A stretch of 40,550 nucleotides of DNA from Timonella sp031979385 (GCA_031979385.1 DALZEF010000025.1:1-40550); one strand, 5' to 3'. Counted from the first letter of the stretch, positions 1 through 8,895 are shown. Translations and numbers: made by a program. Notes: generated by a model not told the origin, from the sequence alone.

Positions 1-3000
1 GGCTCGGGCAAAACCGAAACTATGTCCGCTCGCGTGGTGTGGCTGATCGCCAACGGCATCGTGCAACCCGCTGAAGTCCTTGGTCTGACCTTCACGCGTA
101 AAGCAGCAGGAGAACTGTCTGAACGCGTACGACTACGCTTGATCCAACTCGCTCGAGCCCACGGAAAGGACACTACCGAGGACGCGTTCGATGCCCTGAA
201 CCGCCCCACAATCTCTACCTATAACTCCTATGCGTCAAGTCTGGTTCAAGAGCATGGACTACGCATCGGACGAGAACCCGGCGCACGACTGCTCTCAGAG
301 GCAAGCCAGTGGGCCATCGTCAACGGCATCGTCGAACAGTGGCAAGGAACCATCGACACGACCAATGCCGTATCGACCCTGACAAACGCGGTGATCTCCC
401 TGTCAGGGGCACTGAACGAGCACCTGTTGAGTATTGAGGAAGCCCGCGAACGCCTCGGTGAACTCGAACATCCGCTCGAAGACCTACCTCCAGCCCCAAA
501 GAAGAGAGCCGTCCACGCGGATGTCCTCAAACTTGGTAACTCGTTATCCACCCGCAGGCAACTACTCGACCTCGTGCACGAATATAGTGAATACAAGCGC
601 ACCTATGAACTCATTGACTTCTCCGACCAGGTAGCGCTCGCAGCCACGCTTGCCGAGGACGTTCGTGTGGTCGGTGAACTCGAACGGGAACGCTTCAAAG
701 TTGTCCTGCTTGATGAGTATCAGGACACCTCATACGCTCAGATTCGCTTCCTGTCGGCGCTCTACGGCAAAGGTCATCCAGTCACGGCTGTTGGAGATCC
801 CAACCAATCGATCTACGCATGGCGTGGTGCCTCCGCCGCAGGCCCCGCACGTTTCCCGGAGCAGTTTAGAACCAGCGATGGGGGACGTGCCCAGGTGTAC
901 AAGCTGGGAACCTCTTGGCGCAATGACACAGCGATTCTGGACGTTGCGAATACTACGAGCGCTCCGCTGTACGCGGCTGATCCCGACAACTCTCTGCCAT
1001 CGCTCAAACCCCGCCTGAACGCTGGGCGGGGGAAAGTACATGCCGCCTATTACGAGACAATCGAGGATGAGGCCACGGCAATAGCCGAGTATCTACGCGA
1101 GCACTGGAAACCAGGTGAACGCAGCGCAGCGGTTCTGTGCCGTAAACGTAGCCAGTTTCCGCTGATCGAATCGACACTGCGGGCGCACGGTATTCCCGTT
1201 GAAGTCGTTGGTTTGGGCGGACTGCTCTCCACGCCAGAGGTCGTGGATCTCGTAGCTTTCCTTGAGGCCGTGCACGATCCATCACGTGGCGACTCGCTGA
1301 TGCGCCTACTCACGGGTCCACGGGTCAACCTTGGTGCCAGTGACCTCATCGCACTGGGGCAGTTTGCTCGAAAACTGTCCAAGGATGCGGCGGTCAGGCG
1401 CGGCGGCGCCGAGATTCCTGCACATGAGACGGATATTACCGTTGACGTTGACCCCATTGACGAACGCTCAATCCTCGACGCGATTGTGGAACTTCCTGAC
1501 CTGAGCGCGGCGGTGGACAGTGGATTCTCCGAGTCCGGATGGGAACGGCTACGGGAGGTCGCGAGATTGCTCGATACGGTGCGGTCCCTGACCTATCTGT
1601 CTGTCCCCGAACTCATTGAGGCGAGTGAGAAAATACTCGGCCTGGACATTGAAATGGCCCTGGCCGTCGATCGTTCCCGCCGCGCCGGACAACCAGTTGA
1701 TCCCGGCAATCCGTTTGGCCGTGCACATCTTGATGCCCTGTACCGAGTGGCCGTGAACTTCTGCGACACCGCGATGACACCCACGCTCGGGGCATTTCTT
1801 GCCTGGCTTGATGACGCACTGGCGCGCGAGCGTGGACTTGAACGCCCCGTTGGTCGAACCGACATCAACGCCGTCCAACTCATCACCATTCACGCGTCAA
1901 AGGGCTTGGAATGGGACGTCGTGGTCGTACCGGGCCTGGTTGATGGGCAGTTCCCACATCCCGCCTCTCGTGGAGCGAGCGGTCCGAAGGAGAGCGCTTG
2001 GCTCACTGCCTTACACGCGCTTCCGTATCCACTTCGTGGAGACTACCAAGACCTGCCGCAACTCGAATACGCGTCTGCCGAACACTCAGATGATGTGCTT
2101 GAAGCGATGAATGCGTTTAAGGCCGAGGCAGGCGCATACCAGGTGCTGGATGAACGCAGACTCGCCTATGTGGCCTTCACCCGCGCACGTTCGTGCCTGT
2201 TCCTGAGCGGTGCCTGGTGGCGTGAAGGTGCTACGCCCGGGCAACCGTCGCAGTTTCTGCTGGAACTCGTGGACGAGGGCGTGGCCGAACTCATCGCTAT
2301 GGCCCCTGAACCTGAGAAGGCCCCACGCGGACAGTCAAACAATCCGAGGAACGGGAGCGAAGAGGTCGCTACGTGGCCATATGAGCAGACCCGGGAGTTT
2401 GCCGAGGCCAACGCTGAGCCAAATGGTGACCTCATCAAACGAACTTTGACGCTAACCCGCAGGGCGGCGCAGATCGTTGCAGAACAGCCATACGAGCCAG
2501 ACCTGCTGAGTTCACCGATGATCAGTCCCACGGGGGTGGATCTCGCTGATCTCACTGACCTGCTTCTGAGTGAACGGGACTTAAAGAATGAGGCCTCGCA
2601 GGAGGTAGAGTTCCCCGCACACATCTCGGTGTCGGGAATCGTGGAGATCGATAAAGACCGGGAAGGCTACGCTCGGGCACGGCGCCGACCCATCCCGCGC
2701 GAACCGTCCATTGCCTCACGCCGAGGCACGACCTTCCACCTGTGGGTGGAACGGCACTTTGGCAAGACGGCGCTCTTTGACCTGGACGACCTGCCTGGAG
2801 CTGACGACGATCTGTTTGAAGCGGACACCACGCTTGAAAAACTCATTGCCACTTTTGAAGCTTCACCCTGGGCGAGACTCCAACCCATTGCACTCGAACA
2901 GGACGTGGACATCGTGGTTGCGGGTACGGTCATTCGTGCGCGCATCGATGCAGTGTTCCCTGACCCTGAGAACCCAGGGGGCGTAGTGGTCGTCGACTGG

Positions 3001-3213
3001 AAAACCGGGCGCGTACCGAGCGACATGAAAGAGGCATCCAGCCGAGAACTACAGTTGGCGCTATACCGGATCGCCTGGGCGCAACTGACGGGTACGCCGC
3101 TTGAACAGATTAGTGCTGCGTTCTTCTACGTTGCGGGCAATACGACCGTGCGGCCCGCAACTCTAGCAACCTTGGAGGACATTGAACAGATCATGCGGGT
3201 CGGTCGAGCTTAG
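1..3213 (+). CDS. adnA: AdnA-type helicase-nuclease subunit (5' truncated)
   Basis: This is a superfamily I (UvrD/RecB-like) helicase with a C-terminal RecB-type nuclease, probably the AdnA subunit of the AdnAB double-strand-break resection machine. The reading frame is open from base 1, and the first five codons read GSGKT, so the window begins inside the Walker A loop and the N-terminus is missing. Visible motifs are Walker B and motif II (LLDEYQDT, about 708-729), motif III (VGDPNQSIYAWRG), motif V-like SITHASKGLEWD region near 1885-1920, and motif VI (YVAFTRAR, about 2167-2190). The nuclease keeps RIDAVF, DWKTG (2995-3009) and QLALYR, so it looks active. In Mycobacterium adnB precedes adnA, and nudC, mycoredoxin and uvrD2 lie downstream. 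The same downstream genes follow here, which favours AdnA over AdnB. The partner should lie just upstream of the window. The assignment to AdnA rests mainly on gene order. Confidence 0.88.
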   Translation, partial: GSGKTETMSARVVWLIANGIVQPAEVLGLTFTRKAAGELSERVRLRLIQLARAHGKDTTEDAFDALNRPTISTYNSYASSLVQEHGLRIGREPGARLLSEASQWAIVNGIVEQWQGTIDTTNAVSTLTNAVISLSGALNEHLLSIEEARERLGELEHPLEDLPPAPKKRAVHADVLKLGNSLSTRRQLLDLVHEYSEYKRTYELIDFSDQVALAATLAEDVRVVGELERERFKVVLLDEYQDTSYAQIRFLSALYGKGHPVTAVGDPNQSIYAWRGASAAGPARFPEQFRTSDGGRAQVYKLGTSWRNDTAILDVANTTSAPLYAADPDNSLPSLKPRLNAGRGKVHAAYYETIEDEATAIAEYLREHWKPGERSAAVLCRKRSQFPLIESTLRAHGIPVEVVGLGGLLSTPEVVDLVAFLEAVHDPSRGDSLMRLLTGPRVNLGASDLIALGQFARKLSKDAAVRRGGAEIPAHETDITVDVDPIDERSILDAIVELPDLSAAVDSGFSESGWERLREVARLLDTVRSLTYLSVPELIEASEKILGLDIEMALAVDRSRRAGQPVDPGNPFGRAHLDALYRVAVNFCDTAMTPTLGAFLAWLDDALARERGLERPVGRTDINAVQLITIHASKGLEWDVVVVPGLVDGQFPHPASRGASGPKESAWLTALHALPYPLRGDYQDLPQLEYASAEHSDDVLEAMNAFKAEAGAYQVLDERRLAYVAFTRARSCLFLSGAWWREGATPGQPSQFLLELVDEGVAELIAMAPEPEKAPRGQSNNPRNGSEEVATWPYEQTREFAEANAEPNGDLIKRTLTLTRRAAQIVAEQPYEPDLLSSPMISPTGVDLADLTDLLLSERDLKNEASQEVEFPAHISVSGIVEIDKDREGYARARRRPIPREPSIASRRGTTFHLWVERHFGKTALFDLDDLPGADDDLFEADTTLEKLIATFEASPWARLQPIALEQDVDIVVAGTVIRARIDAVFPDPENPGGVVVVDWKTGRVPSDMKEASSRELQLALYRIAWAQLTGTPLEQISAAFFYVAGNTTVRPATLATLEDIEQIMRVGRA

Positions 3214-4583
3214 CCTTGTCCATCAGAATCAGACCTTTGGCTTTCGTCCGGATCCGTTTCGGGGTCGGGCAGAGCGGAAAGCACTTCGGTTTGTGCATCC
3301 GCGTATGGCATGGGAGGCGTGGCCCGCTCGTAGTCTGGCAGGGCGAACTCACCGGATTCGAGGGTCAAGCGTAGTTCTTCGCTGTCATCGGTGGAAACAG
3401 CAGGCTGGGTAGCGGTCCGTCCCTCTTCGTTGCTTATCGGGCCGTCAGGTGTCATCGGAACCGAGCCGGAACGTGCGGTGGACGGAGAGGCCGCCGACTC
3501 GTCGGCAGTGGTAATTCCGGCACTGGCCGGAGAACCACCGGATGTGGATGTGGGTTTCTCGAGCGCCCCAGTGTCGCCGATAATCCGCTCGGACGGGGCG
3601 CGGTCGACCGGGGCAGGCATCGTCGTGACGGTGAATGACCCGGTGGAGGTGTCCTGGGTAGTGGCCTCCACGAGATCGTTGAGCATCGCGGTGGCGTCGT
3701 CGATGATTTCTGCGTTGTTGTCGTGCACACCGTGCAGCAGCCAGTTGAGCACCGCGAGTTCGCTGCCAAGTAGTGCGCGATCGATGAGGTGCTTGTCCAA
3801 CGCCTCGGCACGGCGCATCTGGTACGCCTCGAAGATGGAATCCACGCTGTCCATCGGCGCGGCAGCAACGAGCCAAGCCAGATCCTCGGCAGGATCTCCG
3901 ACCTGCACCGATGACCAGTCGGCGATTGCTGAAACCTGACCGTGCGCCATGATCACACAGTCCTCGGAGAGGTTCGTATGCGTTACCACGGGCATGAACT
4001 TCCACAGTGCAACGTTTTCGAGGGCCTTCTCCCAACGACGCAGCAGCGTGACCGGAACCAAACCTGAAGCCGCACCCTCGTCGAGTTCAGCCAGTTTACG
4101 TTCCCGATACTGTTCGGCGGTATATGTGGGGAAAGCGGAGTCGTCGAGGATCGAGGTGGGCAGCGAGTGGAGCGCGCCGAGCGCTCGACCGAGGCTCGCG
4201 GCGGCGCCGGGTCCGGGGCTAAGCCTTTCAAGTCGGAGCTGGTTGCCCGGAAGATGCGGGTAGACCATCGCACGGCCACCCTCGATGAGGGGCGCGAATC
4301 CTGCTGGTCGCGGGGTGACGAATGGCAGTGCACCAGAATCGACGTGGCGCTCAATCGAGCGTAGAAACGCGGCTTCTGCTTCGAGTGCGGCGCCTGCGGT
4401 TGGATTGAGTGGCGCGCGCACGATCCAGGTACGACTCCGTGAGTCGAGTACGTATGCGGCCTCGAATCCTTCCGCTGCCGGTGCTGGCCGTGCCTGGTAG
4501 ATGTCGATTCCAGGCACCACGACGGTTGCGAGGGCTGCTAGGGCTAGATGAGAACGCTGCACTTTTCCAACAATAGTCGCCAC
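3210..4583 (-). CDS. APH-fold phosphotransferase-like protein, probable pseudokinase
   Basis: The protein has the aminoglycoside/macrolide phosphotransferase (APH) fold in its first ~310 residues, followed by an acidic Ser/Thr/Pro-rich tail of about 140 residues without recognisable domains. The usual catalytic loop HGDL is replaced by HTNL (residues 202-205 from the chosen start), so the catalytic Asp is Asn. The normally conserved Asn later in that loop is Cys. The metal-binding region IADWSS with Asp222 and the following GDPAEDLAW are kept. Actinobacterial genomes often carry an APH-family gene beside adnA, with an intact HGDL in the family generally. I chose GTG at 4583; an in-frame TTG at 4676 would add 31 residues of low-complexity sequence. 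The stop codon overlaps the end of adnA by four bases, in convergent orientation. The substrate is unknown and enzymatic activity is doubtful. Confidence 0.75.
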   Translation of the reverse strand: MATIVGKVQRSHLALAALATVVVPGIDIYQARPAPAAEGFEAAYVLDSRSRTWIVRAPLNPTAGAALEAEAAFLRSIERHVDSGALPFVTPRPAGFAPLIEGGRAMVYPHLPGNQLRLERLSPGPGAAASLGRALGALHSLPTSILDDSAFPTYTAEQYRERKLAELDEGAASGLVPVTLLRRWEKALENVALWKFMPVVTHTNLSEDCVIMAHGQVSAIADWSSVQVGDPAEDLAWLVAAAPMDSVDSIFEAYQMRRAEALDKHLIDRALLGSELAVLNWLLHGVHDNNAEIIDDATAMLNDLVEATTQDTSTGSFTVTTMPAPVDRAPSERIIGDTGALEKPTSTSGGSPASAGITTADESAASPSTARSGSVPMTPDGPISNEEGRTATQPAVSTDDSEELRLTLESGEFALPDYERATPPMPYADAQTEVLSALPDPETDPDESQRSDSDGQG

Positions 4584-4730
4584 CGCCCTCGCAGGTGGGG
4601 TAGGAGCGGGCGTGTGTCCCGGGTGCCTGGTAGTTGTGCTGGTCTCCCACTGAAAGCGTTGGGTGTGGTCGCACAATTTCAGCCGGTGTCGTGAGGCGGT
4701 CGATGGATGGCGCGTTGTAAGGTCTTCTCA

Positions 4731-5672
4731 ATGCATTCAGATAGATTTTCCTTCGCACTGCCCCACCTCGACCGCAATGCGCTCGCGCGCTCCGAACAGG
4801 GTTTCCTTGAGCGGATTCGCCGCGAACCGAGTACCCGGATTGCGGCAGTCTATGACCGACAACTAGCGGTGGTCCCAGCCGGTGGCGGGGAGACGGGGGA
4901 GAGACTGCGCTGGTTCCTTGCCGACGAGTTCCCCGGTTTTCTGCGCGAGCATCCCGAGACGTTGTGGCTGTATTTGGGCAGGCAGGACGGCGTTGACGTG
5001 GTCGCAATCGTGATCCCTGAACTGGTTGAGGGGGTGTCAACGCGAGAGTGGAGGACCGGTGTCGTGTGGCGTGAGCTGAGGCAGTTCGTGGAGGGTGGTG
5101 CCTGGTCCGAGTGTGAGGTTGCCCTGCCAGCGGTCGCACTCGCAAACTGGCACGTGACAGCACTGTTTTGTGGGCGCTGCGGTGGGCGCACTCAGCTATC
5201 CCAATCTGGTTGGGTGCGCGTCTGCGAGAACTGCTCCGTCGAACATTTCCCGCGTACCGATGCTGCCGTCATCATGGCGGTCGTTGACGAGGACGACAGG
5301 CTTTTGCTCGGCAACTCAACCAAATGGCCGAGGAATAGGTTTTCCACGCTGGCTGGTTTTGTGGAGCCCGGCGAGACCCTTGAGGCTGCGGTTAGGCGTG
5401 AGGTACTTGAGGAAACCAGCGTGCGGGTTAGCGACGTTAGGTACTGGGAGTCGCAGCCGTGGCCCTTCCCCGCCTCGCTTATGCTCGGATATTTCGCTCG
5501 GGCTGTCAGCCATAGCATTGTGGTTGAGGAGGATGAGATCCGGGAAGCACGCTGGTTCACCCGTGCAGAACTACGTGATGGGGCCGAGCGTGGGAACATT
5601 GGCCTGCCAGGAGCCACGACGATCGCACGTGGGCTGATTGAGGCGTGGCTTGCTGGGGAGCACAGGCTTTAA
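4731..5672 (+). CDS. nudC: NAD(+) diphosphatase NudC
   Basis: NudC is a Nudix hydrolase that cleaves NAD(H) to NMN(H) and AMP, and in several bacteria it also removes NAD caps from RNA. The 313-residue protein shows an N-terminal regulatory part, a four-Cys zinc ribbon (Cys147, 150, 165, 168), and the full Nudix box from about residue 209 (GFVEPGETLEAAV followed by RREVLEE). It also has the NudC-specific SQPWPFP motif at 241-247. All diagnostic residues are present, so activity is expected. ATG at 4731 gives MHSDRFSFALPHLDR, matching where this family normally begins; an upstream in-frame ATG at 4707 adds only eight residues. The gene is divergent from the APH-like gene and convergent with mycoredoxin. 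The same nudC-mycoredoxin-uvrD2 order occurs in Mycobacterium (Rv3199c to Rv3198c). Confidence 0.95.
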   Translation: MHSDRFSFALPHLDRNALARSEQGFLERIRREPSTRIAAVYDRQLAVVPAGGGETGERLRWFLADEFPGFLREHPETLWLYLGRQDGVDVVAIVIPELVEGVSTREWRTGVVWRELRQFVEGGAWSECEVALPAVALANWHVTALFCGRCGGRTQLSQSGWVRVCENCSVEHFPRTDAAVIMAVVDEDDRLLLGNSTKWPRNRFSTLAGFVEPGETLEAAVRREVLEETSVRVSDVRYWESQPWPFPASLMLGYFARAVSHSIVVEEDEIREARWFTRAELRDGAERGNIGLPGATTIARGLIEAWLAGEHRL

Positions 5673-5707
5673 CGCGCTGCCGCGTTTACGCATGTTAGGG
5701 TGCGATA

Positions 5708-5747
5708 TTGTGGGTTTTCCCCAATGAATCACTGGGAAAACCCACAA
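5708..5747. terminator. Bidirectional hairpin terminator between nudC and mycoredoxin gene
   Basis: A perfect 14-bp inverted repeat (5708-5721 and 5734-5747) encloses a 12-nt loop. The arms contain T4 and A4 runs. It lies between two converging genes and probably ends both transcripts. Confidence 0.75.
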
Positions 5748-5762
5748 GACCGCACCGCGGCG

Positions 5763-6044
5763 CTAGCCCTGTGCTGCTGCGACTCGTTCCTTGACCTCGT
5801 TCAGCGATGGGTTCGTGGCCGAGGTGCCGTCAGAGAACACAACGGTCGGTACAACTCGGTTTCCTCCGTTGACCGACTCGACGTACTCGGCGGTTCCAGG
5901 CACTTCCTCAACGTTGATTTCCTCGTAGTTGATTCCGGCGCTGTCGAGTTGCGTCTTGAGGCGCTTGCAGTATCCACACCAGGTGGTTGAGTACATGACG
6001 ATCTGGCCTGTGGAGGGAAGATGCGGTGCGTCGAGTGCGGGCAT
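5763..6044 (-). CDS. mrx1: Mycoredoxin-1-like glutaredoxin
   Basis: This is a small (93 aa) glutaredoxin-fold thiol oxidoreductase. The active site is CGYC (Cys23 and Cys26), preceded by MYSTTW, and the cis-Pro loop is VVPTVVF. CGYC is typical of actinobacterial mycoredoxin, which reduces mixed disulfides formed with mycothiol. The likely role is therefore mycothiol-dependent redox repair in the cytoplasm. The protein has no signal peptide. Gene order matches Rv3198A, which sits between nudC and uvrD2 in Mycobacterium. It is divergent from uvrD2, with 290 bases between the ATG codons. The symbol is given by family resemblance and synteny. Confidence 0.9.
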   Translation of the reverse strand: MPALDAPHLPSTGQIVMYSTTWCGYCKRLKTQLDSAGINYEEINVEEVPGTAEYVESVNGGNRVVPTVVFSDGTSATNPSLNEVKERVAAAQG

Positions 6045-6335
6045 TGGATGGCTCCTCGTGAAGAATCAAAACGCGCTGGATTAACCGGTGCTGTTAGATC
6101 GTAGGCACAGGGAGTGCTGTAGCGAAAGCCGGGAACCCAACTTCGGACGGCGATAGGGATGGGGCACATACATTGGCGGTTGCCGGGACAGAGTCAAGGT
6201 TCGCCAAGACCCTACGCACTCCGCCCGCCTTGGTTGGACCTAGGGGGGTAGAAGACGAACCTCGATACGGGCGCCACACCTAGCATCGCCATTGTGGTCT
6301 CCGGAAGTCAGTGGGTGCTGGGACAATTGACGGTG

Positions 6336-8366
6336 ATGTCGAATTCAATGCTTTCCCCCGATCAGATCCTTGAGGCCCTGGACCCCGAACAGCGTGAGGT
6401 CGCTCAGGCGCTCACCGGGCCAGTGTGCGTCCTTGCTGGTGCCGGAACAGGCAAGACTCGGGCCATCACACACCGGATCGCCTACGGCGTACGTACCGGC
6501 GTCTATGTGCCCACCTCTGTTCTCGCGGTGACATTCACGGCACGGGCTGCGGGTGAGATGCGCACGCGTTTGCGGGAACTCGGTGTCGTCGGAGTTCAAG
6601 CCCGCACCTTTCACGCGGCTGCATTGAAGCAACTCAGTTACTTCTGGCCGAAGGTGATCGGGGGAGCGCCACCGCGCATCATGGAGCACAAGTCCCAAGC
6701 GGTCGCCGAGGCGGCCCGTCGTCTTGGGCTAGAGGTTGATCGAGTTGCTGTGCGTGACCTCGCGACTGAGGTGGAATGGGCAAAGGTCTCCATGATCACC
6801 CCAGAACAGTATGAGCAGGCTGCGCTCGCGATTGATCGCCCCGCTCCCGTGGGATTTGATCATCGTTCGGTTGCACGGTTGCTCACTTCGTACGAAGAGG
6901 TCAAGGAAATGCGCTCGGTCATTGACTTCGAGGATGTGCTGCTGCTCTTGGGTGGGATATTCCAAGAGCATCCACAGGTTGCCCGCGAGGTGCGCGATCA
7001 GTACCGCCGTTTTGTGGTTGACGAGTACCAGGACGTTTCTCCGTTGCAGCAGTTTGTGTTGGAACAGTGGCTCGGAGAGCGTAGGGAACTGTGCGTGGTG
7101 GGCGATCCCAGCCAGACCATCTACTCGTTTACCGGTGCAACGCCCTACCACCTGCTGTCCTTTGCCAAGAAACACCGTGAGGCGCAGGTTATCCGGTTGG
7201 TGCGCGACTACCGCTCCACCCCGCAGATTGTTGCCCTCGCCAACGGGTTGCTTGTGAGCGCACCAAAGAAGGCGTCTTTCCCCGTTCTTGAACTGGTATC
7301 GCAGCGTGAACCGGGTAAGCAGGTGACCTTCGCGCAGTACTCCGACGATGCCGCGGAGGCAGCTTCGATCGCCGCCAGAATCAAGCGCAAACTTGCAGGG
7401 GGCACGAAGGCTGGAGACATTGCCATCCTGTACCGGACGAATGCCCAGTCGGAGGCGTTCGAGAACGCGCTGTCTGACGCCGGTGTCAGTTACCTCGTAC
7501 GTGGGGGAGATCGGTTCTTCGCCCGCAAGGATGTGCGCGACACAATGATATTGCTGCGTGGTGCTGCGCGTGGCGCTGACCCTGAGGTTCCGCTGTCTCA
7601 GCACGTTTCCGGGGTGTTGTCATCGCTGGGGTGGTCGAGTACCGCCCCGTCTGGGCGCGGCGCGGCGAGGGAACGATGGGATGCCTTGAACGCCCTGCTC
7701 AACATGGCGATTGAACTCGAACAGAAGTTCAACTCCACGCTGTCAGATTTCATTGCGGACCTCGATGATCGGGCGCGTAACCAGCATGCTCCTGCGGTTG
7801 ACGGCGTCACACTCGCTTCGCTCCATGCCGCCAAGGGCTTGGAATGGGATGTCGTGTTCCTCGCCGGACTGAGTGAGGGGTTGATGCCGATTTCCCTCGC
7901 TGAAACAGAGGAAGCGGTCGCGGAGGAACGGCGTCTACTCTACGTGGGTATTACTCGCGCGAAACTGGAGTTGGAGCTGTCGTACTCGCAGTCCCGAAAC
8001 GGCAGTGCACGCTCCCCACGTTCGATGTCGCGGTTCTTGAAGGGAATCTGGCCAAACACCTCTGCACCACACACTCAGCACGGTGGAAAATCGCGGTTCC
8101 TCGGACGGGATATTCCCATGCCAGGTGATCTTGATGAGAAATTGTACGCAGAGCTTGTTCGATGGCGTGATGAGCAGGCCCGAATTGCTGAGGTCACAAA
8201 ATCCTCGGTCATGCCCAATGCGATTTTGCAACGGGTGGCAACTCTACGGCCAGTCTCGATCGAGCAACTTCTGACCGTCAAGAGCGTCGGGCAGGATCGT
8301 GCGAGTCGTTGGGGGGAAGAGGTATTAGAACTGGTCAGAGCTCATGTGGAAAAAAATTTCCAATAA
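6336..8366 (+). CDS. uvrD2: UvrD2-type superfamily I DNA helicase with HRDC domain
   Basis: UvrD2 is an ATP-dependent 3'-5' DNA helicase of the UvrD/PcrA family. Visible motifs are Walker A (AGAGTGKT, residues 34-41), motif Ia-like LAVTFTARAAGEM, Walker B VVDEYQDV, motif III VGDPSQTIYSF, motif V LHAAKGLEWD and motif VI YVGITRAK. An HRDC domain follows at the C-terminus (from about YAELVRWRDEQ to LELVRAH). Mycobacterial UvrD2 has a tetracysteine linker between motor and HRDC; here that linker is short and has no cysteine. I chose ATG at 6336. ATG 6348 and GTG 6294 are in frame too, and GTG 6294 lies seven bases after a TAGCAT box, so a leaderless longer form is possible. The 676-residue length is close to that of the mycobacterial protein. 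The gene is followed directly by the whiB7 regulatory region. Confidence 0.93.
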   Translation: MSNSMLSPDQILEALDPEQREVAQALTGPVCVLAGAGTGKTRAITHRIAYGVRTGVYVPTSVLAVTFTARAAGEMRTRLRELGVVGVQARTFHAAALKQLSYFWPKVIGGAPPRIMEHKSQAVAEAARRLGLEVDRVAVRDLATEVEWAKVSMITPEQYEQAALAIDRPAPVGFDHRSVARLLTSYEEVKEMRSVIDFEDVLLLLGGIFQEHPQVAREVRDQYRRFVVDEYQDVSPLQQFVLEQWLGERRELCVVGDPSQTIYSFTGATPYHLLSFAKKHREAQVIRLVRDYRSTPQIVALANGLLVSAPKKASFPVLELVSQREPGKQVTFAQYSDDAAEAASIAARIKRKLAGGTKAGDIAILYRTNAQSEAFENALSDAGVSYLVRGGDRFFARKDVRDTMILLRGAARGADPEVPLSQHVSGVLSSLGWSSTAPSGRGAARERWDALNALLNMAIELEQKFNSTLSDFIADLDDRARNQHAPAVDGVTLASLHAAKGLEWDVVFLAGLSEGLMPISLAETEEAVAEERRLLYVGITRAKLELELSYSQSRNGSARSPRSMSRFLKGIWPNTSAPHTQHGGKSRFLGRDIPMPGDLDEKLYAELVRWRDEQARIAEVTKSSVMPNAILQRVATLRPVSIEQLLTVKSVGQDRASRWGEEVLELVRAHVEKNFQ

Positions 8367-8370
8367 AGTT

Positions 8371-8410
8371 GGAAAATAAGTTGCGCTGCGAACCGTGCGC
8401 CCCGTAACGT
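8371..8410 (+). promoter_or_regulatory. Probable WhiB7-activated whiB7 promoter
   Basis: A -35 box TTGCGC (8381-8386) and a -10 box TAACGT (8405-8410) are 18 bases apart. An A/T-rich stretch (GGAAAATAAG) lies directly upstream of the -35, with AAAAT ending three bases before it. WhiB7-dependent promoters are known to carry an A/T-rich block just upstream of the -35, bound by the AT-hook, so this looks autoregulated. Transcription would start near 8417. Confidence 0.65.
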
Positions 8411-8431
8411 GTACATCGTACGAGAACAGAC

Positions 8432-8461
8432 ATGAACCTGCGCAGGCAGTCGTTCCGCTGA
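8432..8461 (+). CDS. Possible nine-codon leader peptide in whiB7 leader
   Basis: ATG at 8432 opens the reading frame MNLRRQSFR, closed by TGA at 8459-8461. It lies about 15 bases after the predicted transcription start. The ribosome-binding site is weak (GAGAA). It may be a first uORF ahead of the longer one, but a chance occurrence is equally possible. Confidence 0.3.
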   Translation: MNLRRQSFR

Positions 8462-8543
8462 GAGCCCAGTGACAGAGGGTGATGAAGAGCGGATCGCATA
8501 ACTCTGCAATGGATCCCAATTACCGAATGGAGGTGGAGTGAAG

Positions 8544-8696
8544 ATGAAGACCAACAACTTGGCAACCAATGCAATGCCTCGTCCAGATGGCATTCGCATG
8601 CAATCGCAGTCACTCCTTGCCCCATTCGGATTCCTCGAAAATCGAGGATATGAATCTTTGGGATTCGTGCGTCGTACAGATTCACAGCACATGTAG
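8544..8696 (+). CDS. whiB7 leader uORF (50 aa)
   Basis: A 50-codon reading frame (MKTNNLATNAMPRPDG at its start, RRTDSQHM at its end) lies in the leader between uvrD2 and whiB7. It has a strong ribosome-binding site, GGAGGTGGAG, five to ten bases before the ATG. The TAG stop falls inside a small hairpin (8695-8710), and an intrinsic terminator follows about 60 bases later. whiB7/wblC leaders in Mycobacterium and Streptomyces contain translated uORFs that couple ribosome stalling by antibiotics to read-through of an attenuator, and this arrangement matches. The peptide itself has no domain I recognise. Its sequence may matter less than its translation. Confidence 0.72.
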   Translation: MKTNNLATNAMPRPDGIRMQSQSLLAPFGFLENRGYESLGFVRRTDSQHM

Positions 8697-8789
8697 CACC
8701 GTTAGGTGCTATTCGGCTTGAGGTATTTACCTCGCCGGTGTGAATTGGTGAACAACCGCGAATCCTTACGGGATCCGCGGTTTTTGTTT
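8695..8789 (+). promoter_or_regulatory. whiB7 attenuator: two hairpins and an intrinsic terminator
   Basis: Three hairpins follow the uORF. AGCACC/GGTGCT (8695-8700, 8705-8710) overlaps the uORF stop codon. GAGGT/ACCTC (8720-8724, 8729-8733) comes next. The intrinsic terminator has arms 8754-8765 and 8771-8782 with one mismatch, a TTACG loop and the tail TTTTTGTTT. Stalled or absent translation of the uORF would be expected to change which hairpins form. The anti-terminator pairing was not established by folding. Confidence 0.7.
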
Positions 8790-8895
8790 ACACGATAAAC
8801 CTCAATACTTAAGCACACCTTCACAAGAGGTGTCATAGTCTCCGCGCATCCCACGCACACCAACAAAACAAAATACACGACAAGTGGGAAAACAT

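Noticed and set aside
4584..5163. Long minus-strand frames over the start of nudC and the APH-like gene (for example 4351-5163)
   Set aside because: Arg/Pro/Ser-rich composition with no family resemblance; they overlap well-supported genes in other frames.
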